From positions 108,565,823-108,629,822 of the forward strand of contig OW386291.2 of the NCBI GenBank assembly GCA_936432065.2: a stretch of DNA of 64,000 nucleotides, written 5' to 3'. A program made the translations under genes and the position numbers. The DNA is from Rutpela maculata. Lineage: Eukaryota; Arthropoda; Insecta; Coleoptera; Cerambycidae. Under the pieces are notes generated by a model, which made no database searches, had not been told where the DNA came from, and worked only from the letters and a program-made list of their open reading frames with translations. Of this stretch, positions 59,673 through 64,000 are shown in pieces (within the stretch, counting starts at the first letter, position 1; every line of letters starts with the position of its first letter).

Positions 59673-59687
59673 TAAGGAGAGGGAGAG
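59673..59687 (+). promoter_or_regulatory. Polypurine tract
   Basis: AAGGAGAGGGAGAG-type purine run directly before the 3' LTR start, the expected plus-strand primer. Confidence 0.8.
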
Positions 59688-61011
59688 TGTAACGGTCATT
59701 TTTATTCCCAGGCATAAAAGCCCTTAAATTACATTATTTCGTATTTTCCGTACATAAATTACCTATTTTGTTACCTCTTAAAAAATAAATTATCGCCGCT
59801 ACTGTAAGGGTAGGGTTCTAGAAGGTAACGTAACCGTCGCCTAGTTCTCGGCTTTACTGGTAGACATTTGAAAATAATGCCTTTCCTCCAATGAGAAACC
59901 ATAGTTTAAATTCGCGGGTTTAAGGACTAGAGGTATTTTGACTACTAGTGGGGGAAGAGATAAATACCGAACCAAGCGACAGACATGACAGAGAAGTACT
60001 TCCACGGCCGCTTTAAGTGTGCCCACAGTCATCACATTTTAACTTGAATTTGAGGAACTAAAGTAATAGTTCCAGTATTAAAATGTTTAGTTTTTATTAT
60101 ACTACGTTTATTGTCTTTTGTCTCGGGAATTTAACCATATCTTGTTAACAAGAATTAGTCAAGTGTTTGGTTATGTTTGTTTTTTTCGAGAAATAGAATA
60201 TAATAATATTCTTGTTTATGTAAAAACTACGTAAAAATGATTTAATAGTGTTGTAACCCTACGTATACTTTGGTGCCCAATTATAGAGGTGTGCTGCAAT
60301 CCAGTGAAAGTGTTTTCTGTTCATCGGGAGTTTTGTAAGTAGAATAAACCATTTATCTTCCGTCCAACGATCCAACAATTAACTCTTTAGTGCAGTGTTT
60401 TTGGTTGCACTTAACTTTTTAAGCGACATTGTGAAAACTATCTTTTACGTCTGTTTCGTTTTCGCATAAATAGACACACTGTTCTCGTGTGATGCAATTT
60501 TAATCACTTGATATAGACATTTGTTTATTCATAAAGAAAATATGTAATTAAAAACTGGTGTACATACACCATATTTGTTTTTTTAGTTAAGTTTTATTGT
60601 ACTATCTTTGGATTCATCATGTGATAAATATTTTATTATTCATTTAAAACGGTTTGTTTTAAATTTTCTCTTAGTAAACGCGAATGAACAATTTTATAGC
60701 TGTTTTTCCTTTGAATAATTACGGAATTGGCCAATATCCACTAGGTATATTGCTTTGAGTATTTTGTTACCTTTAAATATGTATATAATTTATTTGTGTA
60801 CAGTTATGTCTGTCTCTCCGTACACCTGTGAATTTGTTTGATTATTTGTTTGTACTTCTTTATTCGTTAGCACAAATTTATTCGCCCATACCCTGTAGTG
60901 TTATTCTCATTTGCTCTACCACTTTGTTAATAAATTAGTTTATTGTTAATTTCGTATTTTTATTTATTTAGAATTCATTTTAAATAACCCCAAGAGAGAC
61001 AGGGCGTTATA
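59688..61011 (+). repeat. 3' LTR
   Basis: 1324 bp, same length as the 5' LTR and nearly identical to it. It is followed directly by the TAAT target duplication. Confidence 0.9.
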
Positions 61012-61346
61012 TAATAGCAGCAAATATAGATTTTTAACTTTTTTTCGTGTTAAATTTTTTTTTACGATCCTGTATTATATTTTATTTGAATATTTAAGTC
61101 CCTTTCAAGAATATAAAATAATTTATGACAAGTTCGGGACAAATATGTGGTACGTTCGCATTAAGAAGTCAAGAGGGGAAAATTTTGGAAATTTAATTTA
61201 ATTTGGAATTAAAATTCATTCCTTTAACTTAACTAGTTTGCATAATTAGATCAATTCTGAATTCAGTTGATTCATTTTAAAGAATTCCGTTTATTAGCAT
61301 GAGGATGCCAAACGTAGTATAGTCAACCTTTGTAACGCAGCCTTAA

Positions 61347-61853
61347 CCCTTTCACTGCGGGAACTGTCTAAACACGGAAATAAAAGTCAGGTCTGTAAAT
61401 CAGGAACCGGCTAATTACGCGAGGATGGAGGCATACTTAAATGCGGGAACCGACCGAGTCCGTATGTGAATATGTTTATAATATGTACCAAACTTCAATT
61501 TGACACACCCACAAAGCATAACTGGGAAGGTCAAATTACCAATGGGGCAGAAGAGTAGGAAGCTGTTTTGCTCTTCTTTTATGCGTTTATATATTCACTG
61601 TTTTCTTTTTATATGTTTTCATAATAAATACTTCATTCTAAAAAAAAGATTTATTTAGAAATTTGTAAAATGTGACATTTTACTACATTTATATGTAATA
61701 TTTTGAATACGATTAAAGCGCACCAATGCTGGAAACGGACACATCCACGGACGAGATTCATATGTTAGTTGTGGAAGACGTACAAATCCGCAAAGCCTTA
61801 TGGCGGCTGCATTGCGCAAGCACTACTGTAAAACGGAAGCCGCAGTGAAAAGG
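61347..61853. mobile_element. piggyBac-type MITE
   Basis: It starts CCCTTTCACTGCGG and ends CCGCAGTGAAAAGG, with TTAA on both sides (61343-61346 and 61854-61857). TTAA plus CCC-starting ends is the piggyBac signature. 507 bp, no transposase frame. Confidence 0.85.
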
Positions 61854-61980
61854 TTAAAGAAGATTATAATGAAAATAAAAAAAAATTCAAAATAATTTCT
61901 CAGGCCAAAGTACTCAATCACACTAATACCTTGACAAATAATTGGAGATCATATAGTTAAACTCTATTTCTATTAATAGT

Positions 61981-63025
61981 CCAGTGAAATTAGACTTTTC
62001 TGATCTAATAAATTATATCCTTCATTTTTTTTTAAATCGATTTATTTTGGTGTTTTAATGAAAACATTAAAAATCGACAACGAGATTACTACGGCATAAA
62101 AAATTATTCAAGGTCAAAATTCACAAAAAAACGTTTTTTTGCCAATATCGCGCATTCTATGGCTCGGAGGCCAATTGAGGTTATCATAAAAATGAAAGAT
62201 AATGAAATTGCGCACAAAAATTATCTCTTCCATTTTTTATGTACAACGAACGGTTTATGCAAAAATGTGCTTCGAAGTTTCCGCGCAGGGCATATAATAT
62301 GCTCCATTTCATATAGTCCATGCATAGAATATGTGCTTGTTCTATGTATATTATTAGCTGATCGATATATATTTACAGTAATATTTGCTAAATCTTCACA
62401 TTAAAATTTATTGGTAATATATTTACAGTGTGTTTCACTTGAAATGGCCACACCAACTTTTTTATTGTTTTTTCAATTTGAATCAAATTTTACTAAAGTA
62501 TAGAATAACTTAGGATCTACTTATGGCCAGAAAAACATTCACCTCCTACAAATGTAAAGCCACCTGCGGTACCAAAATATGCGGAGAAAACCAAGAAATC
62601 ATATTAGGTATTTTTTGTCGGAAAATTTTGTTAATGAAACTTGTTCAGAATTGTCCAAAAACCTTAAGTCCAAAATTTAATCAAAATAAAAAAAATTATA
62701 TTATGCCTTGCGCGGAAATTTCGAGGCACATTTTTGTTTAAACCATTCGTTGTACATAAAAAATGGAAGAGATCATTTTTGTGCGGAATTTCATTATCTT
62801 TCATTTTCATAATAACTTCAATTGGCCTCCGAGCCACAGAAAGCGCGATATTCGCAAAAAAACATTTTTTGTGAACTTTGACCTTGAATATTTTTTTATG
62901 TCGTAGTGATCTCATTGTCGATTCTCAATATTTTCATTAAAACACTAAAATAAATCAATTAAAAAAAAAAAATGAAGGATATAATTTGTTAGAACAGAAG
63001 CCATATTTTTGTCTAAAATGACTGG
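61981..63025. mobile_element. Inverted-repeat element with ~330-bp arms
   Basis: The ends CCAGTGAAATTAGAC (61981) and GTCTAAAATGACTGG (ending 63025) are inverted copies. The arms share 'aaattatatccttcattttt', 'gagattactacg', 'tcaaggtcaaa' and 'ggctcggaggccaattga' up to about 62310 and from about 62670. AGT may flank it (61978-61980 and 63026-63028). Arm frames containing RRPIEVIIKMKDNEI occur in both arms because they are copies. The ~350-bp middle is noncoding. Confidence 0.75.
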
Positions 63026-63040
63026 AGTATAACTACTTAC

Positions 63041-63169
63041 TTCTCAACACTGTTGTAACTATCATGGTCACTGAGAAAACAATTAATTAATGCTGCTGTC
63101 GCCTCTGACAAATGAAACTCATTTTCCTCGACTTGCCAGAAATGGTCATTTACAGATATTGTTATCAAG
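63041..63169 (-). CDS. Internal exon of an unrecognised gene (downstream exon)
   Basis: The minus strand has acceptor ttattgtcttcag, 129 bp, then donor GAGAA|GTAAGT. It encodes LITISVNDHFWQVEENEFHL and SEATAALINCFLSDHDSYNS, a non-repetitive sequence with normal composition. The first base completes the Asn codon begun by the exon at 63228-63348, and it leaves in phase 2. I do not recognise the family. The next exon downstream was not found; the transposon at 61981-63025 lies in the following intron. Confidence 0.7.
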
Positions 63170-63227
63170 CTGAAGACAATAAAATAAACATGTTATTAAT
63201 TCATCAAGAAAAATAAAAAATACGTAC

Positions 63228-63348
63228 TTGTTATAAACTGCTATGAGTTTTTCAAATGATATATTAATAGACACTAAAGTCATAGGTACCAGATATTTAT
63301 CTCCCTTTAATTTTGCATTTACTATTTCCAATTCGTAAACAATATAAT
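63228..63348 (-). CDS. Internal exon of the same unrecognised gene (upstream exon)
   Basis: Acceptor atattttatttcag, 121 bp, donor AACAA|GTACGT. It encodes YIVYELEIVNAKLKGDKYLV followed by PMTLVSINISFEKLIAVYN. It enters after one base and leaves in phase 2, matching the next exon across a 58-bp intron. The short intron and clean sites support a working gene. Upstream exons were not found before position 64000, so the gene probably continues beyond the window. Confidence 0.7.
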
Positions 63349-64000
63349 CTGAAATAAAATATTTGTAAAATCATAATATATTCATCAAAATAAAATGTTA
63401 TTAAAATAATAACAGCCTGTGGGCTATATGGATTTAAATCAATACTAGGGATTGCAATACCAGTTATCAGGACAAAAAGCACATGACGATAATTACCGGT
63501 TATTTTAATTATTTACCGGTTATTTCGGTAAATTCTGAACTTACGATATGCCAACGTTTCTATTTATGTCAGTGACTAGTATTCACTAAATTCAGAGTGA
63601 CTGTCCCAACACTGAGCACTTTTAAGAATTTTAACAATAAATAAATAATATTATAAAAAGTAAAATCCAAACACCAAGACCCGAGAAATACAAGAGAGAC
63701 ATTGACAATATCTTGCGACAGGAAATTGAATATTTCACTGCCGCAAATATCCGTGGAATACATTTAGAAGTATGTTATTGCCAATTCTTATTAACTCATC
63801 GGCCCACCAATATCGATTGAGGAAGGACATCTTCAGCTGGTGGTATTCTATGCACCAATATCAGACGACTAACAGATATAGCTTTGAAAAACTAACCCAT
63901 TTAACGGGCTATTTTTTAAAAATATTGTATTTTTGGATTAGGTATTCAGTAAATCCTCTATTTGAGTACATGTTTATAATTTTTGTTATTTAAGTTGATA
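63349..64000. other. Right edge: intron with a repeat remnant
   Basis: Around 63447-63535 'agggattgcaataccagtta' and two 'accggttatttt'/'accggttatttcgg' words look like the end of a hAT-type repeat. The rest is AT-rich with no clear exon. Confidence 0.35.

Larger units (their letters stand above)
53463..61011 (+). mobile_element. Young non-autonomous LTR retrotransposon (LARD-like)
   Basis: Two direct 1324-bp LTRs (53463-54786 and 59688-61011) begin TGTAACGG and end CGTTATA. TAAT flanks both sides (53459-53462 and 61012-61015). A primer-binding site and a purine tract lie in the expected places. The ~4.9-kb interior has no gag, protease, RT, RNase H or integrase frame; its longest frames are about 110 codons and motif-free. 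It is strongly T-rich on the plus strand and built of degenerate repeats. It must borrow enzymes from another element, probably a Gypsy-type one given the 4-bp duplication and Lys-type primer site. Confidence 0.9.

Noticed and set aside
53616..60035. 64-codon minus-strand frame present twice
   Set aside because: It lies in both LTRs, antisense, with no motif.
1..64000. CRISPR array, prokaryotic operons or a bacterial defence system
   Set aside because: Nothing of the kind: the window has spliced genes and eukaryotic transposons; its tandem repeats lack unique regular spacers.

Overview
The window reads as AT-rich nuclear DNA of an insect: it has split genes with GT-AG introns, mitochondrial LIPT1, a CAAP1-type gene with giant introns, and dense LINEs, MITEs, P-like, hAT-like, piggyBac-like and LTR elements. 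I cannot fix the order; a large beetle or hemipteran genome would fit. There are no operons and I saw no intact tRNA gene, rRNA gene or CRISPR array.

Host genes. (1) On the minus strand, 3646-5206 holds two phase-compatible exons of a proline/glycine-rich protein I do not recognise. (2) On the minus strand, 10118-28895 holds a three-exon CAAP1-like gene; its two introns (about 5.9 and 11.2 kb) carry most of the transposons of the first half. (3) On the plus strand, 37660-38838 is an intact single-exon lipoyltransferase (LIPT1). (4) On the minus strand, 63041-63348 holds two clean internal exons of an unrecognised gene that runs off the right side.

Repeats, left to right. Positions 1-3600 hold a DUF4817-type transposase relic, a 5S-like fragment and short inverted repeats. 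Positions 7.8-8.2 kb hold a piggyBac transposase relic. CAAP1 intron 2 holds a TTAA-flanked element (11867-14900) filled with two LINEs head to head, and a TAA-flanked element (15236-16584). CAAP1 intron 1 holds two LINEs, a tandem duplication, a hAT foldback with an 8-bp target duplication and half of a TTAA foldback. Positions 29489-33488 are a nest: P-like element > TTAA palindrome > CCCACACAGC inverted-repeat element > tRNA-like sequence > truncated LINE > small P-like element. Positions 33.9-36.2 kb carry hairpin MITEs. Positions 39-44.6 kb carry a SINE, a ~265-bp tandem array, a foldback element and a LINE relic. Positions 45084-53457 are one TTAA palindrome expanded by hAT, Harbinger-like and TA/TAT-type insertions. 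It is abutted by a young LTR element (53463-61011) with two 1324-bp LTRs and no coding capacity. The last 3 kb hold a piggyBac-type MITE and an inverted-repeat element ending 15 bp from an exon.

The host genes show no sign of acting together. The most informative content is the nesting order of the mobile elements, readable from their target-site duplications.
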